The notes: generated from the letters alone by a model not told the origin. A stretch of DNA of 37,568 nt from Acinetobacter sp. (GCA_030152275.1 JASLHF010000165.1:1-37568), one strand, 5' to 3'; counted from the stretch's first letter, positions 7,310 through 16,891 are shown. A program made the numbers and translations.

Positions 7310-9381
7310 TGCCTAAAATTCCGATGGGTAATTTTGGTAATGCGATGCCTCAAGTTGAGCGCATTCGTATGCCACAAAACCAAAGCGGCCAAATGATTGC
7401 TGGTGCATTGCAGAACGCTTCTCAGATCGTGGGGCAGCGTGCGCAAGAAAAAGATCAGCAACAGCGTGAAGCCGAGGTGAGTGCAAAACGTCTTGAACTT
7501 TACAATAACGATTTAGCTGAGAAAGAAGCCAAGGTAAAACTTGATGAAGTGCTGACAACTGAAATGCCAGAACAGGTAACACTGCTTAAAAATGACGTTT
7601 CAAACGGCTCAATGACAGCTGAAACTGCTAATAAAAATTTAAGCGCATGGTCGGATACGCGTTACAAAGAACTTGAATCAAGCCTACCTATGCATGCACA
7701 GCAGAATTTAAAAAATTACTGGTCTAGTAATATTAATCAGCAAACTACCGGTTTTTTGCCGCTGCAGCTGCGTGCAGATGTGCAGAAAGGCACTGTGCTG
7801 GCCGACCGCATGAGCGAGATAGCAACACGCTATGACCGCACAAAAGGCCGTGAATATCTTGTATCTAATCTCAATTCTTTAAATTTGTCGGAAGCCGATA
7901 AACAGTCGCGGCTTAACACATATGAAAGCGTGCGTGATCAGCTTGATATTGATGACCGGATCACCGTAGCGCTGCAAGGCAAAGATGTAGCATCACTGCA
8001 AGGCATTATGACGGATTTGAGCAGTAACAAATTTGGCTACTTGGACGGCAAGCAGATTCAGCAGAATAAAGACCGGGTATTAAGTCGAATTGATGCGCTA
8101 AATACTCAGCTGAAAGCCGAAGAAAACAAGCGAGTTTCTGAGGCAGGCAAGTATTTGAATGAATATAAAACCAATGTACTCACTGGCCGGGCTCAAGATA
8201 AAGTCTACGAGGCTAATGTGGCGCAGCTGGTGGCCGGCACTGAGCATGAATCAGAGTTTAAATTTTTGCAGCAGCAGTCTGTAAACTTTCAAAAATTTGC
8301 CAATAAATCAACATCAGAGCAGCAGGCTTTGATCAATGCTCAGAAAGCCAAAATGAAAAACTCACCATCGGCAAGTGCTGCAGATGATGAAAAGGTTTTG
8401 AATGCATACGAGAGTATTTACAAAGAAAAACTGCAGACGGTGAAAGACAATCCAAATCAGGCAGTTCGTGAGGCTGGGCTTAAAGTGAATGAGCTGGGCG
8501 GCCTGTTATTGAAAACAGACGTATCAGGCTGGATTAATGGCGCAATTGATAACGGCACAAGTCAGCTGGCTTTAAAAGATGCCAATATCAAATTAAAGCC
8601 TATTTCTGCAGAGGATCTTCCGGAGGCAAAAAAAGCATTCGATGAAATGAGTGTAGATCAAAAGCTGAGTTTTATTGGCGGCATGATCAATAAAACTAAA
8701 GGAATTAAGAATGGCGCAAGTATTTGGGGTGCCACGCTGGGCCAGTTAGGTGCCGGGGATCAAAATTATATTGCAGCTGGACTGGCAAAAATGAATGGCT
8801 ATAGCAGTACAGCTGGACGGCCGCTGGCAACGTCAATTATTAACGGCACACAGATCCTGAAAAATAAGCAGCTGGTCATGCCTAAAGACGCCGAATTAAA
8901 AGCTGCCTTTAATGAATATGCGGGCAATACGGTAACTGGTACAACATCCAATAATATGTACAACGTATTTCGCGCCGTATATGCAGACACCATGGCAGCA
9001 CGCAATTTACAACACTCTAAAGCAGATGATCCACCAAATGCTGAAGTACTGAAATTTGCACTGGCATCAGCTACAGGCGGTGTATATCAGCAGAAAGGTT
9101 CATTCACAAACTATGCTGGAGGCAAGCTGAAAGACTGGAAGGTATCAATGCCATATGGCATGCATGAAGATTCATTTCAAAATCGAATTGAGGCGGGATA
9201 CAGCGCCATTTCATCAAGTACCGGAATCAGTGAGGCCGAATTAAAAACACTTCGCCTGCGTCAATCTTCATCAAGAACAAAAAGCGGTGAGCTTCAATAT
9301 GATTTACTGGACGAACGTGGAAAGCCTTTGGTCGTCAAGGGTGTTGCATGGCGCATTAAAATGAATGGAGTGACCCGCTAA
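7309..9381 (+). CDS. Internal virion / ejection protein (T7 gp15-like position)
   Basis: About 690 residues, mostly predicted helix, with coiled-coil-like charged repeats in the first 350 residues and no recognisable enzymatic motif. The start is taken at 7309, not at the in-frame ATG at 7300: GGAGGA at 7295-7300 is correctly spaced for 7309, and this gives the same TAATG coupling as its neighbours. Position between the gp14-like and transglycosylase-bearing proteins, size and composition fit the middle internal core protein that crosses the cell envelope with the genome. Sequence similarity to T7 gp15 itself is not evident to me. Confidence 0.7.
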   Translation: MPKIPMGNFGNAMPQVERIRMPQNQSGQMIAGALQNASQIVGQRAQEKDQQQREAEVSAKRLELYNNDLAEKEAKVKLDEVLTTEMPEQVTLLKNDVSNGSMTAETANKNLSAWSDTRYKELESSLPMHAQQNLKNYWSSNINQQTTGFLPLQLRADVQKGTVLADRMSEIATRYDRTKGREYLVSNLNSLNLSEADKQSRLNTYESVRDQLDIDDRITVALQGKDVASLQGIMTDLSSNKFGYLDGKQIQQNKDRVLSRIDALNTQLKAEENKRVSEAGKYLNEYKTNVLTGRAQDKVYEANVAQLVAGTEHESEFKFLQQQSVNFQKFANKSTSEQQALINAQKAKMKNSPSASAADDEKVLNAYESIYKEKLQTVKDNPNQAVREAGLKVNELGGLLLKTDVSGWINGAIDNGTSQLALKDANIKLKPISAEDLPEAKKAFDEMSVDQKLSFIGGMINKTKGIKNGASIWGATLGQLGAGDQNYIAAGLAKMNGYSSTAGRPLATSIINGTQILKNKQLVMPKDAELKAAFNEYAGNTVTGTTSNNMYNVFRAVYADTMAARNLQHSKADDPPNAEVLKFALASATGGVYQQKGSFTNYAGGKLKDWKVSMPYGMHEDSFQNRIEAGYSAISSSTGISEAELKTLRLRQSSSRTKSGELQYDLLDERGKPLVVKGVAWRIKMNGVTR

Positions 9382-12233
9382 TGGCTTGGATTAATGAAAT
9401 TGACGATAGTGAACAGCAATCCATTAATGAAATGAATGCTAAGGGCTTAGGGAATGCACCTAAGCAAAAAAAAGAAGTTGGCCTATTTGATGGTGCTGCA
9501 TCAGCAATTCCGCGTGGTCTAGTCGCTGGTGCTGTGAAAGTTGCGGATACAGTATCAAAACCATTTGAGCGTGTAGCCGATCACCTGCAGTACTCTATTA
9601 ATGATGTACAAAATGGCGGGCTTGATGGTACTTTGGATGTGCGTGAACCATCATTTTCTGATGTTCATGAGGCAAAAAACAAAGACCGCCGAAATACACT
9701 TGTCATGGAAATTGAGCAACTGCAGGATGCGCAAAATACAGGCACTGCAGGAAATATTTTATTCAGCCTTTCTGATTACGGTGTACGTGCCTTAGGCGGT
9801 GGATTGATTGCGGGGCCAGCAGGCGCAGCAGCTTTGACCGGCGCATCCGAAACAAATTACAGCCGTGATGAGCTCATTCACAAAGGCGTGGATGAATCTA
9901 CGGCCACAAAAGCAGCTTTGATTGATGGCGGTATTGCTGCTGCATCTACGGTATTGCCACTGTCTTATGGCCTTAAGGGTACAGGCGGCCTTGCTGCGGA
10001 TGCAGCTTTGTCTATTGGTGGTACTACAGTATTATCGACCACCGGCCAATATGCCAGTGGTGAAGTTTTAAAATCAGAGGGTTATAACAAGCAGGCTAAA
10101 AAGTATGAAGTAACTGGCGAAAGTATTGTTACAGATGCTTTACTAAATACTTTATTTTTTGGTGCGGCGCGGGGTGTTGCTCATTATGCCAACCGTTCTG
10201 CAGCGCAAATTGAAGCGGATGTGACAAAACAGCAAGCAGCTTTGGTTGCGAATGAATTAGAGTTTGAAAATGCTGCCGCACCGGTGCATCCATCCAATCC
10301 TGTACAGGCCAATAATCATTATAAAAATATGGATGAAGCTGTAGGCAATTTGCGCGCTGGCCGTCCTGTCAATGTGCAACATAACGTTAAAGGTGAGGAG
10401 AAGCAAAAGTCTGTTATTTTTGAAAATTCCGCTTTGCCTGCCAATGCCAAAGCCATTGCGCGTAAAGCGCAGCAAGACGGTGTGAATCCTGCTGTAGCCC
10501 TTACCATTAGCCATATTGAAACAGGCGGTAAATTTAGCCATACAGCGCAAAACAGCGCATCATCTGCACATGGCCTATTCCAAGTATTAGATAAAACATG
10601 GAAAGGATTGGGTGGTGGAGATCGGAATAATACAGATGAACAAATCCGTATCGGGCTAAAGCATATTCAGTCTGCAAACAATTCAATGCGTAAAAGTTTA
10701 GGCCGTGATCCGGTCGCGCATGAGCAGTATCTGGGGCATTTGCTTGGGCCAGCTGGGGCCAGCAAAGTTTTAAAAGCAGATCCTAATGCAAAATTGATTG
10801 ATATTGTTCGTGGGTACGATGCAAAGAATGCCGATGCAATTGTCAATAATAACGGCATGAAAGGCTTAACTGTTGGTGAAGCAGTCGGCAAATGGCGCAA
10901 CAAATGGAATAGCTTAAGCGCACGTTATTCCGGCAACAACAGCACAGCAATCGGTATGGATGGATCCAGCTATGACATGGCTTATGAAGTTAAAAGCCTT
11001 GGTGACTTGATTGCATCCAATGATGCCGCTTATGGTGTGAATCCACTTTACCCAGCAGAACTTCAGCCGCGCGACCGGACGCGTGAAGCCAGCCGTCAGC
11101 AGATTGAAAACATGGCAAATGATTTGCGACCGGAGCTGCTTTCAGAATCAAATATGCTGTCCAACGGTGCACCAATTATCGGGGTGGACAATGTGGTTGA
11201 ATCGGGCAATGGACGTACACTGGCAATCACAAAAGCATATGAAACAGGAAAGGCTGATAATTACCGCGCTTTCATTGAGCAGTATGCTCAGGAAAAAGGC
11301 TGGGATATATCAGGCATTGACCGTCCTGTTTTAGTCCGTACACGCTTAACTGATACAGACCGCACCAACTTCACTAAGCTTGCTAATGAGTCTGATGTGG
11401 CGCAATACAGCGCAACTGAGCGCGCAATTGGTGATAAAGACCGTTTGCCGGATGCATCTTTGCTAAAAATTAATAATGATGGTTCGATCAATTTAGATGG
11501 CTCTATGGATTATGTTCGCGGTTTTGTGAATACTTTGCCTGAATCAGAAAAGCCAAATGTTTTGACGGATGATGGTCGCTTATCTCAAAGCGGTAAACAG
11601 CGTATTGAATCAGCAATTATGCAGAGCGCCTACAAAGATTCTAGTCTTGTAACAAGACTATATGAAAACATCGATGATGACAGTAAGACCGTTTTAAATG
11701 CATTGCTTCGTGCAGCTCCACAGCTAGCTCAGCTGGATGACTTAGTTAAGCAGGGCGGCCGTCATGCCAATACTTTGTCTAAAGACTTGGCGCAGGCAGC
11801 TCAAAAGCTCAGTGATTTAAAAGCCAATGGTCAAACTGTTGATGATTATTTGAATCAAATGCAGCTGCTCGATGACGGTTTAGGTGATGGTGCAAAGCAG
11901 TTTTTAAATGTGTTTGATACCAATAAGCGCAGCGCTAAGGGCATTTCAGAAAATATTCAATCTGAGATTGATCGGATCGAGGCAATGGGAGATCCGCGAC
12001 AAGGTTCATTATTTGGTGATGGCCCAGAAGAGTCTGCAGCATTGGATATTATTTTGCAAAATCCTGATCAACATATCAGTGTAACTCGGTATGATCCTGA
12101 CGGTAATCCAGAAGCAATCACGATGACTTTACGTGAACGTCTGGATGAACTGGAAGCTGAAGCGAAGCAGGCGCAGCAGGATACTTTAGCGGCTCAGACT
12201 GCCATTAGTTGTGCTTTACAGTTTGGGGAGTAA
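9381..12233 (+). CDS. Internal virion protein with lytic transglycosylase and ddrB-ParB-like domains
   Basis: 950 residues. Residues 1-340: variable region with hydrophobic Gly/Ala-rich stretches near 135-230. Residues about 352-480: soluble lytic transglycosylase fold, with ISHIETGGKFSH (likely catalytic Glu380), then SSAHGLFQVLDKTW and a substrate-groove segment near DRNNTDEQIRIGLKHI. Residues about 533-690: a domain of the ddrB-ParB type (NPLYPAELQPRDRTR, then NGAPIIGVDNVVESGNGRTL). The rest is helical. In virions such proteins locally cut peptidoglycan so that the ejection tube can pass; the ddrB-ParB module has no established virion role. Coupled to the preceding gene by TAATG; a terminator follows. 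Confidence 0.8.
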   Translation: MAWINEIDDSEQQSINEMNAKGLGNAPKQKKEVGLFDGAASAIPRGLVAGAVKVADTVSKPFERVADHLQYSINDVQNGGLDGTLDVREPSFSDVHEAKNKDRRNTLVMEIEQLQDAQNTGTAGNILFSLSDYGVRALGGGLIAGPAGAAALTGASETNYSRDELIHKGVDESTATKAALIDGGIAAASTVLPLSYGLKGTGGLAADAALSIGGTTVLSTTGQYASGEVLKSEGYNKQAKKYEVTGESIVTDALLNTLFFGAARGVAHYANRSAAQIEADVTKQQAALVANELEFENAAAPVHPSNPVQANNHYKNMDEAVGNLRAGRPVNVQHNVKGEEKQKSVIFENSALPANAKAIARKAQQDGVNPAVALTISHIETGGKFSHTAQNSASSAHGLFQVLDKTWKGLGGGDRNNTDEQIRIGLKHIQSANNSMRKSLGRDPVAHEQYLGHLLGPAGASKVLKADPNAKLIDIVRGYDAKNADAIVNNNGMKGLTVGEAVGKWRNKWNSLSARYSGNNSTAIGMDGSSYDMAYEVKSLGDLIASNDAAYGVNPLYPAELQPRDRTREASRQQIENMANDLRPELLSESNMLSNGAPIIGVDNVVESGNGRTLAITKAYETGKADNYRAFIEQYAQEKGWDISGIDRPVLVRTRLTDTDRTNFTKLANESDVAQYSATERAIGDKDRLPDASLLKINNDGSINLDGSMDYVRGFVNTLPESEKPNVLTDDGRLSQSGKQRIESAIMQSAYKDSSLVTRLYENIDDDSKTVLNALLRAAPQLAQLDDLVKQGGRHANTLSKDLAQAAQKLSDLKANGQTVDDYLNQMQLLDDGLGDGAKQFLNVFDTNKRSAKGISENIQSEIDRIEAMGDPRQGSLFGDGPEESAALDIILQNPDQHISVTRYDPDGNPEAITMTLRERLDELEAEAKQAQQDTLAAQTAISCALQFGE

Positions 12234-12239
12234 ATCATT

Positions 12240-12260
12240 ACACAGCAAACCATTCCTTTA
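12240..12260 (+). repeat. Intergenic box, copy 2 (diverged)
   Basis: ACACAGCAAACCATTCCTTT lies 6 nt after the transglycosylase gene and just before the next terminator. It keeps the CAAACCA core of the copies at 3255 and 14,833. Distance to the following ATG is 58 nt, as in copy 3 (58) and copy 1 (57). Confidence 0.6.
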
Positions 12261-12262
12261 TC

Positions 12263-12297
12263 AATGCTCAGATGCTAAAAACATTTGAGCATTTTTT
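12263..12297 (+). terminator. Intrinsic terminator fused to the start of the large internal protein gene
   Basis: Twelve-base arms AATGCTCAGATG / CATTTGAGCATT (one wobble pair) around a 7-nt loop, with a T run that ends at the ATG at 12,298. The 3' arm offers only GAG (12,287-12,289) as a weak Shine-Dalgarno. Confidence 0.8.
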
Positions 12298-14826
12298 ATG
12301 AAAGACCAATGCAAAGCGGCCGTAGCAAAAGCGCTCGGCAAAGACTCACTGAATCAGCAAGAAGCTACCGATATTGAGAACCGTATTAAAGATGCGATGA
12401 AGTCTGTAGCACGCAAAGACATTCAGGCATGGCGCAATCTTTCCGATGCCGAAAAGCTCACCAAAGCAGGCGAGTTTGTGGCGCAGGATATTCAAGATCA
12501 GCTTAAACGCAAGCACGCCATTGCTGCGCGTGACATTCTCACACAGAATAAAAACCTTGCTGCTTTAGAGCACCCAACTTTAAGCGCCAGTGAAGTTGTA
12601 GACCGTATGGTTGCACCTCATGGCGATATGTCAGGCATTCAATCTATTGATTCTAAATCACGCGGTATTGCATCTATTTACCGTGGCGAACTTGTAGATT
12701 TTTACACCAATATTAAAGGCGGTACAGGTGTATTTACTGATAAAGAGTTGGTGGGAAATATCGTACGAGAACGCTTTGGTGATAGTACAGGCGACCCATT
12801 AGCGAAGAAGATCAGCGATAAAATGGGCGAAGTGTTTGACAATATGAAGGATCGATTCAATCGCTCAGGTGGTGATATTGGAAATCTAGGAGATAAATTC
12901 GGTTTACCTCAAACGCATGACCTGCAGAAGATAGTAAAAGCAGGGAAAGAAGAATGGATAAATGACGTGTTTCCAGATCAGGATAGAAGCATGTTTGTAC
13001 ATGAAGATGGGCGCTTATATTCTGATGAAGAGATTAAGGCACTTTTAGATTATTCTTATGATTCATTGTCGAGCAATGGCGCGAATAAAACTGAAATTGG
13101 CCGTCAGTCTTTTGGCGGTAACTCCAAAGTGACCAGCCGGCATTCTGAAAGCCGGGTACTGCATTTTAAAGATGCCGATGCATGGATGAGATACCAAAAT
13201 AAATATGGTGGTCTACCATTAGTTGACCTTGTAGAAGCGCACATTAACGGCCTGTCTAAAGATATTGCCTTAGTAGAAAACTTAGGCAGCAATCCAAAAG
13301 CTGCTATGCGCATTCTGATGGATGCAGCAGAACAGAAAGATTGGTCAAAAGGTATTGATGCAAGCACCACAGGAAAGTCACGTAAACGCGCACAGACAAT
13401 GTTTGATGAGTTCATGGGTGCCAATACACCAGAATCAGAAGTACTTGCCAATTTGGGCCTTGCATATCGCTCTATGAATGTGGCAAGCATGCTTGGCGGC
13501 ACTACATTGTCTTCCATTACTGACCAAGCCATGATTGCTAAAACTGCCTCTATCCATAACATTGCTTTCCGTAAAACCTTTGGCGAATTGCTGACGCAGC
13601 TGAACCCCAAAAATAAAGAAGATCGGGAGCTGGCGCATTCACTCGGCCTTGCTACAGAGGAAATGCTCGGCTCTATTGCCCGCTGGTCGGATGATGGCCT
13701 GACGTCTGTCAGCGGCAAGAGCCAAAAGCTTGCGCGTGTATCAAGTGCAGTTGCTTCACAAGTTATGCGCGTATCCGGTTTGAATGCTTTAACTGCTGCC
13801 TCAAAAGTCGGCTTCACTAAAATGCTCATGGAAAAATATGGGCGTTTGAGTCGTGACAAGGCATGGTCAGATCTGAGCGAAATGGATCGAGAGCTCATGA
13901 CCAAAACTGGACTAAGTGAACGTGCATGGGAAGTGATGCGTTTAGCTGATCCTGTTATAGACCGCAAAGGCAATCAGCTCATGTCAGCACGTTCTATCTA
14001 TGAAATTCCAAATGAAAAATTAACTTCATTTGGCGACCCGCAAAGAGTCAAAGATGAAATAGCTTCCAGCTTTCAAGCGCATTTATTGGATGAGCAGGGC
14101 ATGGCGGTTGTTGAAGCTGGACTACGGGAACGTACATGGATGAGCGCAGGGCAAAAGAAAGGTACAGCCATGGGCGAAATATTAAAAGGCATGCTGCAAT
14201 TTAAATCATTCCCTGCTGCATTTTTAATGCGGCACGGCAGCCGCGCAATGTCATTTGAGAAAGGCACCTCTAAAGCGGCTTATGGCGCTTCGATATTTGC
14301 GATGACAACTTTGCTTGGTGCATTGGTTGTGCAACTCAAAGAGCTAGCCAATGGTAATGACCCATCAACTATGTGGGATGAAAACGATCCGCAAAAGAGC
14401 ATTAACTTCTTAACTCGCTCAGCAGTCCAAGGCGGTGGTCTTTCCATTCTTGGTGACATACTGGTGGCTGGTACAGATACCAGCGGGCGCAGTGCTACAG
14501 ACTTTATGGTTGGGCCATTGGGATCGGATGCTAAAGCGGTCCTAGGCTTAACAGTTGGTAACTTCACGCAGTACTATGAAGGCAAGGACACCAACGCTGC
14601 CAATGAAGCTTTTAAATTATTGAAAGGCAAAATCCCTGCACAAAACCTGTGGTACACCAAGGCAGCAGCCAACCGTCTTGTATTTGATGAAATACAGGAT
14701 ATGATTGCGCCCGGATACCGTGAAAAATTGCTTAGGAAAGCAGAGCGTGAACATGACCGCACACGGTTTTGGGGTGACGATATTGGCGATATTCAAACGC
14801 CTGATTTTGAAAAAATAGTTCAATAA
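12298..14826 (+). CDS. Large internal virion / ejection protein (T7 gp16 C-terminal-like position)
   Basis: 842 residues, largely helical. Two clues: repeated charged helices in the first 250 residues, and a hydrophobic Gly/Ala segment near residues 660-690 (IFAMTTLLGALVVQL) which could insert into the membrane. The motif FLMRHGSRAM before it and DFMVGPLGSDAKAV after it are of the kind seen in large internal virion proteins of BPP-1-like phages. It probably forms the inner part of the ejection tube with the two proteins before it; in T7 a single 1,318-residue gp16 carries both the transglycosylase and such a body, whereas here the work seems split between two genes separated by a terminator. 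The start follows the U-tract directly. Confidence 0.7.
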   Translation: MKDQCKAAVAKALGKDSLNQQEATDIENRIKDAMKSVARKDIQAWRNLSDAEKLTKAGEFVAQDIQDQLKRKHAIAARDILTQNKNLAALEHPTLSASEVVDRMVAPHGDMSGIQSIDSKSRGIASIYRGELVDFYTNIKGGTGVFTDKELVGNIVRERFGDSTGDPLAKKISDKMGEVFDNMKDRFNRSGGDIGNLGDKFGLPQTHDLQKIVKAGKEEWINDVFPDQDRSMFVHEDGRLYSDEEIKALLDYSYDSLSSNGANKTEIGRQSFGGNSKVTSRHSESRVLHFKDADAWMRYQNKYGGLPLVDLVEAHINGLSKDIALVENLGSNPKAAMRILMDAAEQKDWSKGIDASTTGKSRKRAQTMFDEFMGANTPESEVLANLGLAYRSMNVASMLGGTTLSSITDQAMIAKTASIHNIAFRKTFGELLTQLNPKNKEDRELAHSLGLATEEMLGSIARWSDDGLTSVSGKSQKLARVSSAVASQVMRVSGLNALTAASKVGFTKMLMEKYGRLSRDKAWSDLSEMDRELMTKTGLSERAWEVMRLADPVIDRKGNQLMSARSIYEIPNEKLTSFGDPQRVKDEIASSFQAHLLDEQGMAVVEAGLRERTWMSAGQKKGTAMGEILKGMLQFKSFPAAFLMRHGSRAMSFEKGTSKAAYGASIFAMTTLLGALVVQLKELANGNDPSTMWDENDPQKSINFLTRSAVQGGGLSILGDILVAGTDTSGRSATDFMVGPLGSDAKAVLGLTVGNFTQYYEGKDTNAANEAFKLLKGKIPAQNLWYTKAAANRLVFDEIQDMIAPGYREKLLRKAEREHDRTRFWGDDIGDIQTPDFEKIVQ

Positions 14827-14832
14827 GCTTTT

Positions 14833-14853
14833 ACCCAACAAACCACTACTTAA
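14833..14853 (+). repeat. Intergenic box, copy 3 (AACAAACCA core)
   Basis: ACCCAACAAACCACTACTTA, differing from copy 1 at one position, 11.6 kb away. It lies right after the large internal protein gene and abuts the terminator stem. Distance to the next ATG is 58 nt. Confidence 0.75.
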
Positions 14854-14890
14854 GCCCTTGTATATATGCGTTATATACGAGGGCTTTTTT
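14852..14890 (+). terminator. Intrinsic terminator fused to the start of the small terminase-like gene
   Basis: Fifteen-base arms AAGCCCTTGTATATA / TATATACGAGGGCTT with one wobble pair and a loop of about 5 nt, then a T run ending at ATG 14,891. GAGGG (14,879-14,883) in the 3' arm is 7 nt before this ATG. The stem differs fully from that at 3275, apart from the AAGCCC base. Confidence 0.85.
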
Positions 14891-15199
14891 ATGCGTGACG
14901 ATCAAGTAGAGAAAATGGAAAAACTGGCTGAGGAGGTTGCAGATGATTTTATCATCACAACTTGTGCAGCCATAAACACAACAATTGCAGACAAGCAAGG
15001 GCGTGGCGATAAGGGATTTTTATATAAAATTTCAAAAGATACTGCGGGAGTATTGGCAACAATAGAAAGGGTACTTGCTTTTAAAAATGGGAAAATTCCA
15101 CTAATAAGCGCGACTGCAGCAACACAAGAGAAATATGAACAACAGCTGATAAAAAAAGCTGAAAAAGAAGCTGAGGAACTTAAAGCAAGACACTGCTAA
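14891..15199 (+). CDS. Probable small terminase subunit
   Basis: 102 residues from the ATG at 14,891. The longer reading from 14,858 lies within the terminator stem and is rejected. The protein is highly charged and helical: MEKLAEEVADDF at the start, FLYKISKDTAGVLATIERVL in the middle and a Lys/Glu coiled-coil tail. It overlaps the large terminase start by TAATG, which with its size and helical content suggests the DNA-recognition subunit (T7 gp18-like in place). No helix-turn-helix is clear to me, so the call leans on context. Confidence 0.6.
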   Translation: MRDDQVEKMEKLAEEVADDFIITTCAAINTTIADKQGRGDKGFLYKISKDTAGVLATIERVLAFKNGKIPLISATAATQEKYEQQLIKKAEKEAEELKARHC

Positions 15200-16881
15200 T
15201 GACTAAACCAAAGATTAGCTTCCTTGCTTTCTTTCTGCTGTGGGCTGAACTGCAGGGATGGAAAGTGCCGGGCTTTCATGTCCTTGTTTGTGTATTCCTT
15301 GAGAACTTCTATCTTAAAGGCCGTACAGGCTTGCTCATGCTTCCGCGCGGGCATTCTAAGTCAAGTATTTTGGATGTGTTCAATGCATGGGTTATTTACT
15401 GCTGGCCGCATACTCAAATCCTGCACCAAGGCACAACCGACCCAGATGCCTATAAGTGCTCTAAAGGCACACGTGATGTATTGGAGCGGCATCCATTATG
15501 CCTAAATAACCCAGCTGCGGGCATTAGGCAGGGCGAGGTAGAGCGCTGGTTTGTAAATGGCACACCAGACGTCCGTTATGGCACCATGCTGGCTAAAGGC
15601 ATTCTTTCTGGGGTAACAGGTCACCGCGCGCACTTCATTCAAAACGATGACGTAGAAACGCCACAGACCACAGCAAATCCTGAACAGCGTGAAAAGCTGC
15701 CAAAAAGACTATCTGAGCAAACGCATATTGCTATACCTGGTGCAAGAAAATTATGGATCGGAACGCCGCATACTCATGATTCGCTGTACGAGAAAATCAA
15801 AAAACAAAGAAAGGTAGATAAGCTGATTCTCAAAATGTTTGAGAATGAAAAACGGATTGAGGATAGTGTAACAGGGCAAAAAGTATTACTGGATTTTGAA
15901 CCCATACATGCATTCTCAGGCATTGGCGTAGGCTCTAAATACCTTAGAAAAGGCGAACACTACGAGTGCAAAAAACTTGGTAAGGTTTGGGAAGTTACAC
16001 TGCTTGAATCCAATTATATTGTGGACTTTTATTCACAGGGTATTTGGGAGGAGCGCTTCACACCTGAAGAAATGGAGTTCAGGCGCGAAGAATGTAAAAC
16101 CCTGAATGAGTGGGATTCTCAGTATCAGATGCATGCCAAGCCAGTAGGTGAGGTGCGATTAGATCCTGATAAGATTCTTGCTTATGACTGTGAGCCGGTT
16201 CTGCGTCGTGCAAATGGACAGTACATTTTAATGCTCGGTGAGCGCCGTATTATTGGCGCATCACTGAAATGGGATCCAAGCTCAGGAAAACTGAAATCAG
16301 ACGTATCATCCGTGGCTCTATTTTTCCATGATGACTACGGCAACAAGTATTGGCACCGGGCCTTAGCCTTAACTGGCCCAGACGTTATTACTAATGAAAG
16401 TGGTGAGATTGTCGGCGGTCAAGTTTGGCAGCTGTGCGACCTGATCGAAGCATTCAATATTACGAAAGCCGTGATTGAAACAAACGGCATCGGCGGGTTC
16501 GCTGGTTCTTCACTGAAAGGCGCATTAAAGAAACGAAAAATTCAATGCGGTGTAGAAGAGCAGCATGCCTCACAAAATAAAAATAAACGCATCCTAGAGG
16601 CCTTTGAGGGGCCATTAATGTCAGGGCTTTTATGGGCGCACATATCTGTACTTGAGGTTCAAACGACAAGTGGTTTAGAAGATGCGGCGCCAGCTAAACA
16701 GATGCGTGAATGGAGTCCTGCGGTTAGCAATCAGCCTGATGACTATTTAGATTCTGCAGCCGGTGCAATTGTATCTCAGCCGGAGCGAGTCGGGAAAATA
16801 CACAGAACAAACATGCCAAATGAAAGGCCTAATTGGAGAAGTGATAGCGGAGTTGTAGAAGCCGCTTTGGATTTTGATTAG
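15199..16881 (+). CDS. Terminase large subunit (T7 gp19-like)
   Basis: 560 residues. The ATPase half has a Walker A-like LPRGHSKSS (about 48-56) and a Walker B-like HFIQNDDVE (about 145-153). The C-terminal nuclease half shows RNase H-type acidic positions: ASLKWDPSSGKLKSD, then AVIETNG and finally DDYLDSAAGAI. This is the motor that packages DNA into the procapsid and cuts concatemers. Length is typical for T7/BPP-1-type large subunits. It follows the small-subunit candidate with a TAATG overlap and precedes the fibre gene. Placing terminase after the ejection genes, not at the head of the late operon, follows the T7 order. Confidence 0.9.
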   Translation: MTKPKISFLAFFLLWAELQGWKVPGFHVLVCVFLENFYLKGRTGLLMLPRGHSKSSILDVFNAWVIYCWPHTQILHQGTTDPDAYKCSKGTRDVLERHPLCLNNPAAGIRQGEVERWFVNGTPDVRYGTMLAKGILSGVTGHRAHFIQNDDVETPQTTANPEQREKLPKRLSEQTHIAIPGARKLWIGTPHTHDSLYEKIKKQRKVDKLILKMFENEKRIEDSVTGQKVLLDFEPIHAFSGIGVGSKYLRKGEHYECKKLGKVWEVTLLESNYIVDFYSQGIWEERFTPEEMEFRREECKTLNEWDSQYQMHAKPVGEVRLDPDKILAYDCEPVLRRANGQYILMLGERRIIGASLKWDPSSGKLKSDVSSVALFFHDDYGNKYWHRALALTGPDVITNESGEIVGGQVWQLCDLIEAFNITKAVIETNGIGGFAGSSLKGALKKRKIQCGVEEQHASQNKNKRILEAFEGPLMSGLLWAHISVLEVQTTSGLEDAAPAKQMREWSPAVSNQPDDYLDSAAGAIVSQPERVGKIHRTNMPNERPNWRSDSGVVEAALDFD

Positions 16882-16891
16882 AGGTTTAGGC

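Noticed and set aside
13104..13973. 289-residue open frame on the minus strand
   Set aside because: Exact antisense shadow of the large internal protein, no ribosome site, composition of a reversed coding frame.
14858..14890. N-terminal extension of the small terminase gene from ATG 14,858
   Set aside because: It lies inside the terminator stem; the ATG at 14,891 with GAGGG is the better start.
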